Source of the DNA: Marvania coccoides
Taxonomy: Eukaryota; Chlorophyta; Trebouxiophyceae; Chlorellales; Chlorellaceae
NCBI GenBank assembly: GCA_963854735.1
Contig: OY978097.1
Location: forward strand, 3,224,001-3,288,000
Direction of reading: 5' to 3'
Length of the DNA: 64,000 bases
Position numbers and translations under genes: made by a program. The notes below the pieces were generated by a model. It saw only the letters and a list, made by a program, of their open reading frames with translations. It made no database searches and was not told the origin of the DNA. Below, in pieces: positions 1 through 10,200 of this stretch (its first letter is position 1; each line of letters opens with the position of its first letter).

Positions 1-348
1 GGTGGTGACGCCCAGGGGGCAAGCCACTGCGGTGCCGGTGAGCTTGGAGATGGTGAGGTAGGCGGTCTCCAGGGCGCCGATACCGGCCAGCGCTGCGACG
101 GGGGCGAAGGGGAAGGGGGCCTGCAGGCGTCGCGGCGGTGGAGAAGAAGCACGGTCGGTGGATGGGCGCCCAGAGGTGGTGGGCTGGTTGTCTGCTGGCT
201 CAGGGGCCTGAGCCCTGCAAGTTGGTGTTTGTCGGCTTCGTGTATGTAGCCTAAGAGGCTCGCTGCTGAAGCTAGAGGCCCGAGGGTGATGCCTTAATTT
301 TCGGCAAACATTTGGCCTTGAAGGGCCAGCGAGCACCAGGGGCGTCAT
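1..348 (-). CDS. LTO1: LTO1-like plastid vitamin K epoxide reductase (VKOR) family protein, N-terminal part
   Basis: An open frame runs from the ATG at 348 down to base 1 without a stop (116 codons) and leaves the window. It starts MTPLVLAGPSRPNVCRKLRH, is rich in Arg and Ser, and passes a TCRAQA site that looks like a chloroplast transit-peptide cleavage region. A Pro/Ser-rich linker follows, and then a first membrane segment with GALETAYLTISKLTG and a Cys at ACPLG, which match the start of the VKOR domain. In plants LTO1 is a thylakoid VKOR-thioredoxin fusion that makes disulphides in lumenal proteins and is needed for photosystem II assembly. Only the N-terminus is visible, so the catalytic CxxC and the thioredoxin domain cannot be checked. 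It diverges from the bromodomain gene across about 270 bp. Confidence 0.72.
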   Translation of the reverse strand, partial: MTPLVLAGPSRPNVCRKLRHHPRASSFSSEPLRLHTRSRQTPTCRAQAPEPADNQPTTSGRPSTDRASSPPPRRLQAPFPFAPVAALAGIGALETAYLTISKLTGTAVACPLGVTT

Positions 349-622
349 CGACCTCGAGTTCTCGGTCCTGTTGTTTTGATTCCAGCGGCAATTTGAATCC
401 CGTGCGAGATATTAAAATTTAAGGGCAATAACTTTTCGAGTGTTCGCGATCGACCCCTAAAAAAAAATGCGACGAACACCAAAACACGCAACCTGAGCCT
501 ACAGTCACTTTGAAACCCTGAAACCCAGATTTATTAGTAACTTGCACCGCGCCCGAGTGTTCTTGGGCGTCGCAAACCCCACTGTATGCAGTAAAATTTT
601 CTGGAATGGCCCGAATGGGAGA
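349..622. promoter_or_regulatory. Divergent promoter region between the VKOR-like and bromodomain genes
   Basis: About 270 bp separate the two divergent start codons. The stretch is AT-richer than the flanking exons and must hold both 5' UTRs and both promoters. I see no clear TATA box. Its role is inferred from position only. Confidence 0.4.
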
Positions 623-3555
623 ATGAATGAAAAAGAGGCCCCTGCCGCGTTGGCGCCTCTCCAAAAAGAAAATAAATACATGGTGCCGCCCCACGAGCCG
701 ATTTCCCCACCCACGAACGTCGCGACATTACCACATCCACCTTCGACTTGGCCTCAGAAAGCAGCGCAGGCCAACGGGGGGGTCCCCGCTGCGCCGGAGA
801 CTAAAATGGACGTTGACGGGCCGTCAGAGCAGGCCAGGCCCGCAGAGGGAGCACCCTTGCCGTGTGAGGCAGTGAGAGAGGCTAGCCAGCCCGCAGCTCC
901 CACCCAAGCCGCTCCCGCGCCCAGCCAACCTCCACAGCCATGTAGTGTGTCAGCAGCGGCCGCGCGGCCGGCGCTTACGCCTGCGCAGGAAGACGCGATC
1001 AGGGAGCTGGAGGCCATCTGGGTGAGGATCAAGTCGCTGGACGTGGAGGGGTGGTTTCAAAACCCTGTTACCGACCGCGAGGCGCCCAACTACCACTCGA
1101 TAATCAAGCAGCCGATGTGCTTTCAGGTGAGAAAATGTTTTTTTTGTGCAATGCTGCCGCCCCTGCCCTTTCTCTCCCCCACCAACCCGTCGGCTTTTCG
1201 TCCTCTCTGGCGCAGATGATGCGGTCTAAGATCCTCAACATGCAGTACGTCAACTGGACCGACCTGGAGCGCGACTTTGAGCTCATCTGCAGCAACGCCA
1301 CGCGATACAATCAGAAGCGGTCTCGCATCCACAAGCAGGCCATGGTGCTGCAACGGGCGGGCAAAAAGCAGCTGTCGAACTTTGAGCTCGCTGGGCGCCG
1401 GGCCATCGCCACGCTGCACCCGCACGGAGATGGAGGAGCTGGCGGCGGCGGCGCTGGCACCAGCGGTGGCGGAGGCCATGGCGGTCCGTCTTTGACGCCT
1501 ACCTCCGCCCTGGCGCTGCCCACCGCGGACACAGGCACCTCTGCAGATGACATGATGGAGGAGCAGCTGCTGGGGGAGGCGCAGAGCGCTGGAGGCCAGT
1601 CGGAGCTGGACAGCGGCGCTTTTGGCGTTGGATTCGGTGGGTACAGCAGCCACGAAGACTCGGATCTGGAGGAGGTGGTGCAGCAGCAGTGGAGGCAGCA
1701 GCATCAAGGCGCGGGAGGAGCAGCAGTAGCAGCAATAACTGAGCAGCAGCAGCCATCTGTGTGTGTGCAGCGGCAGTGGGGCAGCAGCGATGCAGCCCCG
1801 CTGGAGCCGCAGCAGCAGCAGCCAACGACGGCGGCGCGGCCTCGGCGGCGCGCTGGCGGCGTTGAGTGGCGCGAAATCCGCCGCGGCGCCGAATGGCGCA
1901 TGCAGTGGCTGCACCTTCGCGTCACGGAGCTCAACCACCAGCGATATCAGACCAAACACGCGCTGCTGGAGGTGAGGCGAGAGCAGCAGCAGATGGTGCA
2001 GGAGCAGCCAATTTTGCACCACCGCCAGCGAGCGCAGCTGCCAGAGTTCCAGCTGCCTGGGCTGCTGGAGCAGCCGTTCTACGCAGCTCATAGCATGGTA
2101 GGTGCTGCCACGACAGCAGCGCCACAGCCCACAGCAGTAGCAGCAGCAGCAGACGACCCATGCTACCCTGCTCGGGTCCACGCCGCGCTGAGCCTTCTAG
2201 GCTCCAAGCTGACGACGCTGCGGCAGCAGCTGGTGTCTCACCAGGCGCCCCCGCCTGGGAGCGCGGCTGCGCTTGCGGCAGGGCGGCCGCAGCGGGGCCG
2301 GGGCAGAGGGAGGGGCCGCGGGCGAGGCACCTACCAGCGCTCCTACTCGTTCCCCGCCCGCCAGGCCTCGCTGTACTCGCTGGGAGGCGATGAGAGCAGC
2401 TTGAGGCTGGGCAAGCGGCGGCGTTCCCGCGAGGACTTTGGTTTTGACGAGGTTGCTGTGCCTGGGTCGGTGGGCGGGGCCCCCAAGTACGTGGAGAGGG
2501 TGCAGGTGAAGACCATAGAGACCCCGCAGGTGCGCGTGCTCCCGCAGGTGGAGGTGAAGCGGCGGGACGCGGCGGTGGCAGCCTACGCGGCAGCGTTAGA
2601 GCACGGCGACGAAGCAGCAGCTGCAGCGGCCAAGACTGTGATTGACGCAATGTGCCCCGATGAGGGGTCGTCCGAGGAGGAGGAGGCTGACGAGGCGTAC
2701 GTGGCGCGGCACGACGTGCAGGAGAGGGAAGAGAAGGCGAGGTTTGAGGCGTACACGCAGGCAAACTTTTTGCGCAAGGTGCAGTCCAAAGCAGGGGCCA
2801 AGGAGCAGAGCAAAGCCAACAGCGCTGAAGCGATTGAAAGGCGAGGAGGGCGGGGGATGAAGCCGGTGCGCACCGCCTCTGCGCCAGCACCAATGGCTGC
2901 TGAAAACGGCGCAGTCGATGCCGCTCCCACAACGTCGACTGCTGCAGCCGCCCCAGCTGCAGCCAGCCTTGGCATTGCCCAGAATGGCCCTTCCGCAGCT
3001 CCTCTTCCCGGTCTCTCTGCCGCTGTTCCAGTGTCCAACAGCCAGGCCCCCCCTGCTGCCGCCGCTGCTCCTGCGGCGCCAAAGATGGCTGCGGTCACCC
3101 CGCAGACGCTGCTGATGGTGCCGGTGCAGATGCCGCAGCTGGCTGCCATGGCGCAGATGGCTGCCGCAGCTGGGCTGCCCAAGCAGGGCCTCCCGGGTTC
3201 GGTTCTGCCGCAGCAGCTTCAGATTAACCACCAGGCGGCCATGATCGCCAACATGATGCGCGCAGCACCCATGGCCAACGGCGCCGCCCCGCTGACCTCT
3301 CAGCAGATCCAGGCAGCCATGCACGCCATGGTGTCTGTGCAGCAGCAGTCGGCGGTCGCAGCAGCAGCGACGGCGGCAGCCGCCGCTGCAGCGGCAGACT
3401 CCACCGCGCTGCCTGCGAGGCTGCAAGCCATCATTCCCAATGTTCACATGCCTAGCAGCAATGGCAATGGCCACGGCTCTCCCAAAGTACCTGGGGGCAC
3501 GGGGCGGGGTAGGCCGAGGGGTAGGCCCCCTAAAAACGGCAGACCTAGGACGTGA
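623..3555 (+). CDS. Bromodomain protein with C-terminal AT-hook-like motif
   Basis: Two exons, 623..1126 and 1216..3555 (intron 1127..1215, GT-AG, phase 0), give about 947 aa. A bromodomain spans roughly residues 135-215, split by the intron. It has the PVTDREAPNYHSIIKQPM segment and then FELICSNATRYNQ, where Asn200 is the conserved acetyl-lysine-binding Asn. The long remainder is low-complexity (Gln, Ala, Gly and Pro runs) with a helical charged stretch. The C-terminus GRGRPRGRPPKNGRPRT looks like a tandem AT-hook, suggesting DNA minor-groove contact. It is probably a nuclear acetyl-histone reader. The subfamily is not clear; no ET, PHD or PWWP domain is seen. The first ATG in frame (623) was chosen; 680 is an alternative. 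Confidence 0.82.
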
Positions 3556-4102
3556 TTTGCGATTGTTTTTCTTTACCTGGACACCACCGCATGATGCATG
3601 CATGGCATTCTATTTTCTCTATAGCGCGAAAGACAAGCGAGTGTACACTAACAGCATTTTATCAATTTATCTTGACGGTCGCACCCTTTGGTGGTCTTTA
3701 TCAGCGTTGCTGTGTCATGCCTCCCATTTGCTGGCTGGCCCCATCTTTATTTCCCTCACTTACCCCCTCCCCAAAACCTTCTTTTTTTCCTTTTTGAGAG
3801 AAAAAGTGACACTTTCTTCTTGTTCTGACGATGGCGAGCCCCACGTATGGCATTCGGTGGTGGCTGTCACAAGTATTTTCCTTGACCCCTTTTTATCTTC
3901 TCATTTCTTTTGTTTGTCTGCGCAACTACCCAAAAAAGAACCCCGCCAGATTCTTTCTTTCTTTTTTTCCTCCGTTCCCCTTTCCAGTTTTCTACTTCTT
4001 AACCTCCCCTTCAATTCCTGAAAACATACCACCATCACCCAAAACAATGATATGTAAAGCTTCGTTTACATACGCTAGCCAGCAAGTACTTGGTATTTCA
4101 CT
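3556..4102. other. Convergent 3' spacer between bromodomain gene and ARP7
   Basis: This T-rich, AT-rich spacer between two convergent stop codons holds both 3' UTRs. It has pyrimidine tracts on the + strand and no codon structure or RNA gene that I can support. Confidence 0.5.
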
Positions 4103-5329
4103 TTAGTTGCACTTTCTGTGGATCATTGATGGCCCAACCTCATCATAGTCAGCCTTTGTCATTGGGTGCTGCAGCGTGCCAGGCACTGTGGCAGGGGCCA
4201 GAGATATTTTGGCCATCACTGCGCCCCCCATCCACGCCGCCCGCGCCGCCGTGTGCTGCGGCAGATACTCGGGCGGCTGGCACAGCCCCGGCGGCAGCGA
4301 GGGGTGGGTGGACAGCGCAGAAACCTCAGCCAGCAGCCGCTGAGGCAGCCCAGGCACCGCGGAACCGCCGCCACACACGAAAATGTTGTCCGCCAGGGTC
4401 TTTCTCGCCTCTCTCTCCCCCACCACCGTCGTTATGAGCGCCGCCGTGCGCACCGTCTCTGCCAGCGGCGCGGTGTTGAAGCCCATCAGGGAGGGCGTCA
4501 GCAGCGTCTCCCCCACCTCCCAGCCCTCTGCATCCACGGATATCGTCTGCCCGTCGGGCAGCGTATAGGTTTTTGGCTCCTGCTTTTGCGCTGGCCCAGC
4601 TTCTCCGTTAGCTGCTGCTGCTGCATCTGGCGCGCCTGCACACGGTGCCACCCGCATTGCCGATCGCTTGATGCCCTCCGCCACCTCTTCTGTCACCGCT
4701 ATCCCTTTCTTTTGTAAAAGCTCCTGCAGGTGGCGGGTGAGGTGGGCGCCGCCAAACGGCAGCCGCGCAGCCGCAGACCCCTGCAGCACGCCGTCCAGCA
4801 CCGGCATCACGTCGATCTTTTCGTACCCCACGTCCACCACCACCCCCCCCATTCTGCCCACCGACGCCAGCGACGCCACGGCAGAGTCGGTGGCAAAGTA
4901 GCCGCTGACGTTGAACACCTCAAACATAAGCTGGGTGAGGGTCTCACGGTCGCGGCGAGGGGTGAACGGGGGCTCCACCATCAGCACGCCGCCCTCTGCG
5001 CCCTCCACCCACCCCAGCTGCGTGTAGATGGTGAAGTGGAGCAGCGTCTCCAACACGGGCCAGTTGACGATTTCGCCAGCCACGATGCATCGCACTGGTT
5101 CTTGGGCGCCGTTAACTGTGGCTGCTGAAGGGGTTACCTGCCACGAGAAAGAGAGGAAATTAAGAAGAGAGTTAATTGAAATAATTACAATAATGTGTTC
5201 GAGCAAGTTTCGAAGAAATATTTCGTGTTTATTTACCAATCGCGGTTCCTGTTCGTTTGGCCATGCATATATGTATCCAGCTTTGATGTCTTTGCTGCCG
5301 AGGTCAATTACAATGCTGGAGTCTGCCAT
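4103..5329 (-). CDS. ARP7: Actin-related protein 7 (ARP7)
   Basis: Two exons, 5329..5237 and 5137..4103, with a 99-bp intron (5138..5236), give 375 aa, the length of actin. The N-terminus IVIDLGSKDIKAGY matches the actin phosphate-1 loop. Splicing joins PRL to VTPS and restores the actin P-R-x-V-x-P-S motif. The C-terminus TKADYDEVGPSMIHRKC is nearly identical to that of plant ARP7. Plant ARP7 is a nuclear subunit of SWI/SNF-type chromatin remodellers. The internal TLPDGQTISV and the CGGGSAVPG loop also fit. The intron is a multiple of three and has no stop, so unspliced RNA would read through with a 33-residue insert. The ATG at 5329 directly precedes the conserved N-terminus. Confidence 0.9.
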   Translation of the reverse strand: MADSSIVIDLGSKDIKAGYIYAWPNEQEPRLVNKHEIFLRNLLEHIIVIISINSLLNFLSFSWQVTPSAATVNGAQEPVRCIVAGEIVNWPVLETLLHFTIYTQLGWVEGAEGGVLMVEPPFTPRRDRETLTQLMFEVFNVSGYFATDSAVASLASVGRMGGVVVDVGYEKIDVMPVLDGVLQGSAAARLPFGGAHLTRHLQELLQKKGIAVTEEVAEGIKRSAMRVAPCAGAPDAAAAANGEAGPAQKQEPKTYTLPDGQTISVDAEGWEVGETLLTPSLMGFNTAPLAETVRTAALITTVVGEREARKTLADNIFVCGGGSAVPGLPQRLLAEVSALSTHPSLPPGLCQPPEYLPQHTAARAAWMGGAVMAKISLAPATVPGTLQHPMTKADYDEVGPSMIHRKCN

Positions 5330-5522
5330 CACTGCTGAAAACTACAGAGTGGATTCGTTTGTGTTTTTCCTGCTGAGCTAACTATGCATTACCTTTCTAT
5401 GTAACACAACTATTACTCAAAATTGGTAAGAAGACACAAAAAAAGTGAGGGAGAGCCCAGAAGTTGGGATTTGAATTTTGCCTCCACCTATCTCAACTGC
5501 TTATTTCGTGGTTGTTCATTGT

Positions 5523-7018
5523 TTAATTGAGGCCAATCCAGGCATCCTCGTTCTGCGGCGCGTCAGCTCCTGCCTCTTCCTCTGGGCTCTCTCCAAACAG
5601 CAGCAGGTCCCTGCGCTCCGTAAACCCGCTCTCAAGTTTTACTCCTCCCAGCCCTGCGTATCGCCCCTCTGCCCAAGCCGTGCACCGCTCCAGGATCTTG
5701 CACTGCATGTTGATAATGGTATTGGGGGGGGCCGGGGGGGGGGGGGAAGAGGGGGGGAAAGCGAAAGAGGTAGAAATCAGGAGACTGTTCTTATGAGGAG
5801 AGAGAGCGGCAAATTTTCAAAAGAGGAAACGCCCCCATTCGCAATAATGTCAACTATCATCCCAATTCGTGTTACGCACCAACAGCGGTCTTGACTGGGT
5901 GAAGGGGATCGCAGCGTACTCTTCCAGAGGCATCCACATTGCCGCCTCCACCTCCTCCTCTTGCAGCGCAATTTTCTGGGCAGTCCCTGCCCCCTCAGGC
6001 TCCAGCCCCACAACAAAGAAGATGTCGGACTTGCCAAAAGCCAGGCCGTGGGCTTGTCGCATGGCCAGCACCACGCAAAACTGCGCCTTAATCCCCGTCT
6101 CCTCTTCAACCTCCCGCACCGCTGCCTGCATCGCGTGAAATAAATAATACATTCAAATGATTAACAAATAACAAATAAAGAATAAAGAAAAAAAGAAAAA
6201 AGAAAAACACGAGTTTTATTATAATTCAACAGTACCTCGGTGACGTCTTCGCCAGCCTGCACCAGACCGGTGGGCATCTTCCATACGCCCTTGCCTTTTA
6301 ACGGCCCTGTTCGCTCTTGCACCACCAGCACTGATTTGGTTGAACGGTCGTACACAAACGCGCCAACGCCTACCTGGTGGCTCGCATTTGGCGGCAGTGT
6401 GCTTGGAGATTCAGGCAACCAATGCGTCATCATGACATACCCGGGCTCTGCGTGGTGGAACGTGAACCCAGCATCGACTGAATGTCCTACAAAGTGGGCT
6501 TTATCGAGCGGTAGCTTCAGCCAGATGCCGCGGAGGCCTGCTGTGCTCCAATCTTCAAGCGAAGAGCTAAGCTGCGAAACGAATTCATCGGTGGTTGAGG
6601 GCAAAGAGTCAGCGTCTATGATGAGACCGTCGTAGGCATCGCGGCGGCCAGAGATGGGGGTGGACACATCGTGCGGGGGAGAAGAGGAGGACGCCATACG
6701 GCAAAGGCGGAGCTTATTTGCTGCTGGAAAGGGCCGGCGTGACGGGGAAGACCCACTGGGGATGAATGCGGTCTGGTTGCGGATGTAGAGAGGCGCTTCC
6801 CTGACGAAGAGAGGCCCTGCGCACCAGCAGATGATTTAAATTAATAAAACCAAAATCGTTTCATTTGGGGGTTCAAAACATTGCAATTTACATATATGTA
6901 AAATATATGCAAATTTTCGCTTGCAACAGATGTGTTTGGAGCTGAAAAACTTACGGATTGATTCAAAAAATGACCCAAACAGATTTCGGGGGAACAGGGT
7001 TGCCCGAGTGAGGAGCAT
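5523..7018 (-). CDS. Nudix hydrolase (NUDT6-like, plant NUDT2/5/6/7/8/10 type), probably organelle-targeted
   Basis: Four exons: 7018..6955, 6816..6236, 6125..5880 and 5702..5523, about 356 aa. The core has the pre-Nudix region typical of the NUDT6-like family. It is followed by a complete Nudix box GLVQAGEDVTEAAVREVEEETGI-type signature (G-x5-E-x7-REVEEETG), assembled across the 6126..6235 intron with exact spacing. Family members hydrolyse NADH, ADP-ribose or related diphosphates. The Met at 6697 would give a 295-aa protein. However, its frame stays open upstream to an acceptor at 6817, and an exon starting MLLTRATLFPRNLFG with a perfect GTAAGT donor joins in phase. That adds an Arg- and hydroxyl-rich presequence typical of mitochondria or plastids. 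The extra exon is inference; the catalytic part is secure. The last intron carries a long C/G homopolymer. Confidence 0.85.
5731..5760. repeat. Poly-G/poly-C tract in a Nudix gene intron
   Basis: Runs of 8 to 14 G on the + strand are broken by CC and AAGA, inside the last intron (5703..5879) of the Nudix gene. On the transcribed strand this forms the pyrimidine-rich region before the acceptor. Confidence 0.85.
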
Positions 7019-7171
7019 TGAGCCCTGGCATATGGGGGGTTTTAAAGTAGTGATTGGCCCACCAGCGACAAAATACAAAGAACGATATTTGGGCGCGCCA
7101 GGCCAAAGGAAAAAAAATAAAAAAATAATAATAATACACCAAAAACGTTCTTTCATTCAATTTGAAACCTG

Positions 7172-7179
7172 TATAAATA
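7172..7179 (+). promoter_or_regulatory. Candidate TATA box upstream of the KDM5-like gene
   Basis: TATAAATA lies 60 bp before the ATG at 7239, in the 220-bp divergent spacer shared with the Nudix gene. It is a reasonable core-promoter position for a short 5' UTR but is supported only by the motif. Confidence 0.35.
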
Positions 7180-7238
7180 CCATGTTTGGTCACCTCGACG
7201 ATATGGACTCCGGTTAACGTTTCATCATCGTTTCCAGC

Positions 7239-10200
7239 ATGGAAGAAAAAAATCACATTGCTGGGGCAAATACGGCCCCAGTCTTCCGTCCAACCCCCGA
7301 ACAATGGTCGGATCCGCTGGGGTACATTCTATCCCTGCGGTCGCACGCGGAGGCGGCCGGAATCGCGCAAATTGTGCCACCTGCAGGATGGAAGCCCCCC
7401 TTTGGCCTGGACAAACGCCGCCTGAAGCTGCCTACCAAGCTGCTTAGCGTCCACCAGCTGCAGTCTAGGGACACCAGCGCTGCGGTGAAGCAGTTCTGGG
7501 AGAACTACAACGCCTTCCTCGAGTCTCAAGCTTCAAAACCTTTGAAGAAGTCTCCCTCGTACGCTGGGCAGGAGATCGACCTCTACCGGCTCTATCGACT
7601 GGTCACCAAGCGCGGGGGCTTCGATGTGGTAACGGAGGAGCGCGGCTGGAAGGACATCGTGGCCGCTCTGCAGGTGAGTTTGAGCCGGATGCGATGTTTT
7701 GTTCCCAGGCGCTGCTTGCAGCTAATCGCGCCGCGCTGATGCCCTGCAGATCACCGACAAGAGCGGAAGCGCAGGTTACCACGTCAAGACGCACTATCAG
7801 CGGCTGTTGCTGCCCTACGAGGACCATTGCAAAGCGCAGAACGATGGCGGGGCGAGGCTGCTAGGTGAGGCCGGGCGAGACGCGGCGGGCCCAACGGCTC
7901 CGCCCTGATTTTGTCGAATATTTCGCGGGGCACGGCCAATTGGGGTCGCTGCGTGTGCCCGTATTGCAATTGCGACTCTCATGTTTGGCGATGTCTCACT
8001 CTTTTTTTGCCTGCTATGCAGCCGCGCTCGAGGGGGAGCTCTCTGACAATCCCTCCGAGCCGATGGCCGACCAGGAGGACCTCATCGACGACGACGAGGC
8101 AGCCGAGATTTTAGAGGCGATGTTGGGCCTTGCCCCCGCTGTGGAGGCCGCGGCACCGGCCAAGAAGAAGCGTAGAGCCGCCTCAAGGGTTAGTTTTACA
8201 CAGTTGGCAGCGGTGCATGGGCCCGCAGAGCTTGTGTTGGGAGTTTGAGGCACTGATTTTCAAGTGTTACATTGCGTTTATTTTCGCAGGATCCGGCTTC
8301 CGGCATCAAAGTGCCCGAAAATATTTTCACCATGGTGTGCGAGAAGTGCAAGGGCGGGCACTACGAGGACAAGATCGTCCTGTGCGACCGTTGCGACAAG
8401 GGATGGCACATGTTTTGTCTCTCGCCCCCCCTGGACACGGTGCCTGAAGGCGACTGGGTGTGCCCCTCATGTGTCTCTTACGGTGAGTAATTAACCCCGC
8501 ATTTGTGAGCCGTTCCGGCGAAATCCTTCAACATTTCCTTTCAAAATGTTCCGCATCATGCGCGTCACGGGAACCACCCTTGACCTGCCCTTCATCCTTC
8601 TCTCTCTCCTCTTTCTCCTTCTGTGCAGAGCTGGAGGGGGAGGCCACGCGCAAGGGCGAGTCCTACTCCCTGGACGACATTGAGCGCATCGCCATCAGCT
8701 TCGAGCGGCAGTGGTTTGGGTCTGACGAGCGAGCGGCTGCGGCCTCGCTGGCTGACCGGGAAGCCGAGTTCTGGAGGGTGGTGGAGGAGGGGGAGGACAT
8801 CGCGGAGGTGCTGATCGCCGACAGCCTGGACACCGCAAAGTATGGGTCGGGTTTCCCCTGCGGAGAGCCCTCTGGAGAGGCAGCAGCAGCGTCAGGAGAG
8901 GAGGGCGGCAGCGGCGGTGCTGATGATGCGGCACAGGCGGATCTGTACCGCAGCCACCCCTGGAACCTGAACAACATCCCGACCGCGGAAGGGGAGCATG
9001 CCAACCTGCTGCGCCTGCTGCCTGGCCATCTCCCTGGCCTCAGCTCCCCCTCCCTGTCGGTGGCGATGCTGTTCTCTGCGCACGCCTGGCGGGTGGAGCC
9101 GCACGAGCTGTACAGCCTACAGTACGTGCACTGGGGCGCGCCGCGCCGCGTGTTTGCGGTCCCCGCCCACGCTGCCGCGCTGCTGGAGTCTGCGGTGCGC
9201 GGCACGCTGCCTGCGATCCTGTCGCGACGTCCGGAGGTGATGTTCCGCATCCACTCCATGCTGTCGCCTCGCATGCTGCGGGAGGCGGGGGTCCCCGTGA
9301 CGGAGGCCACTCAGGACCCCGGATCCTTCCTGGTGGTGTTCCCCAACGCCTACCACTCCTCTGTGAGCCTGGGGGTCAACTGCGGCGAGGCGGTGGCGAT
9401 GGCGCCCGCAGACTGGCTGCGCTACGGCGCGATGAGCGTGTCAAAGTACCGCCACTTCCGCAAGCCGTGTTCCTACTCCCACGACCGCTTGGTCATGAAG
9501 GCGGCGGAGGCGGTGGCGGCGGCAGCAGACGGCAGCGAGGCGGCGGCGCTTTCTGCTCGCGCGGCCTGCTGGGTGTCTAAAGAGGTGCGGCGGCTGGCAT
9601 CTGAGGAGCGCGTGATGCGCTCCAAGCTATGGTCTGAGGGGCTGGTGCGGTCGCGGCGCGTGGACCAGGCTGCCGGCATGGAGTTTGGAGACGGGGCAGA
9701 CGTTGAGTGCGCCATTTGCCACCAGAAGTGCCACATGTCGGCGGTGGAGTGCGATTGCTGCCCGCGGCGACGCACCTGCTTGCACCACGCGGCAGCGCTG
9801 TGCGAGTGCCCCATGCAGAAGCGGCGGCTGGCGTGGCGCCACACCCTGCAAGAGTTGCAGCAGCTGCAGGAGGCTGTGGAGGCGCGGTCCACCCCCCAGG
9901 TGCAGGCCCAGATCGACGCCGAGGAGGCGGCCGTCGTTGCTGCCGTGGAGGAGGCCGGCAAGGCTGCTGCCGCCGTTGCCGAGGCGGCGGTGGCGGCGGC
10001 GGCAGACGAGGCGGCTGAGGTCCTCCTCAAGGCCAATGGCATCAAAGCTGAGGAGGAAGCAGCAGCTGCAGCGGCGGTGGAGGCAGAAGGTGGCCGTGCG
10101 CCCATGGATGCCGAGCCAGCCAACGGTGCTGCCTCTCCTGTGAAGGCTGAAGAGCTGGATGACCTGCAGGCGCTGGCGGGCTTCATGACGGCCCTGAGCT

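Noticed and set aside
1123..3603. Several long minus-strand open frames opposite the bromodomain gene
   Set aside because: The + strand has a bromodomain joined by a clean GT-AG intron; the antisense frames are repetitive and lack motifs.
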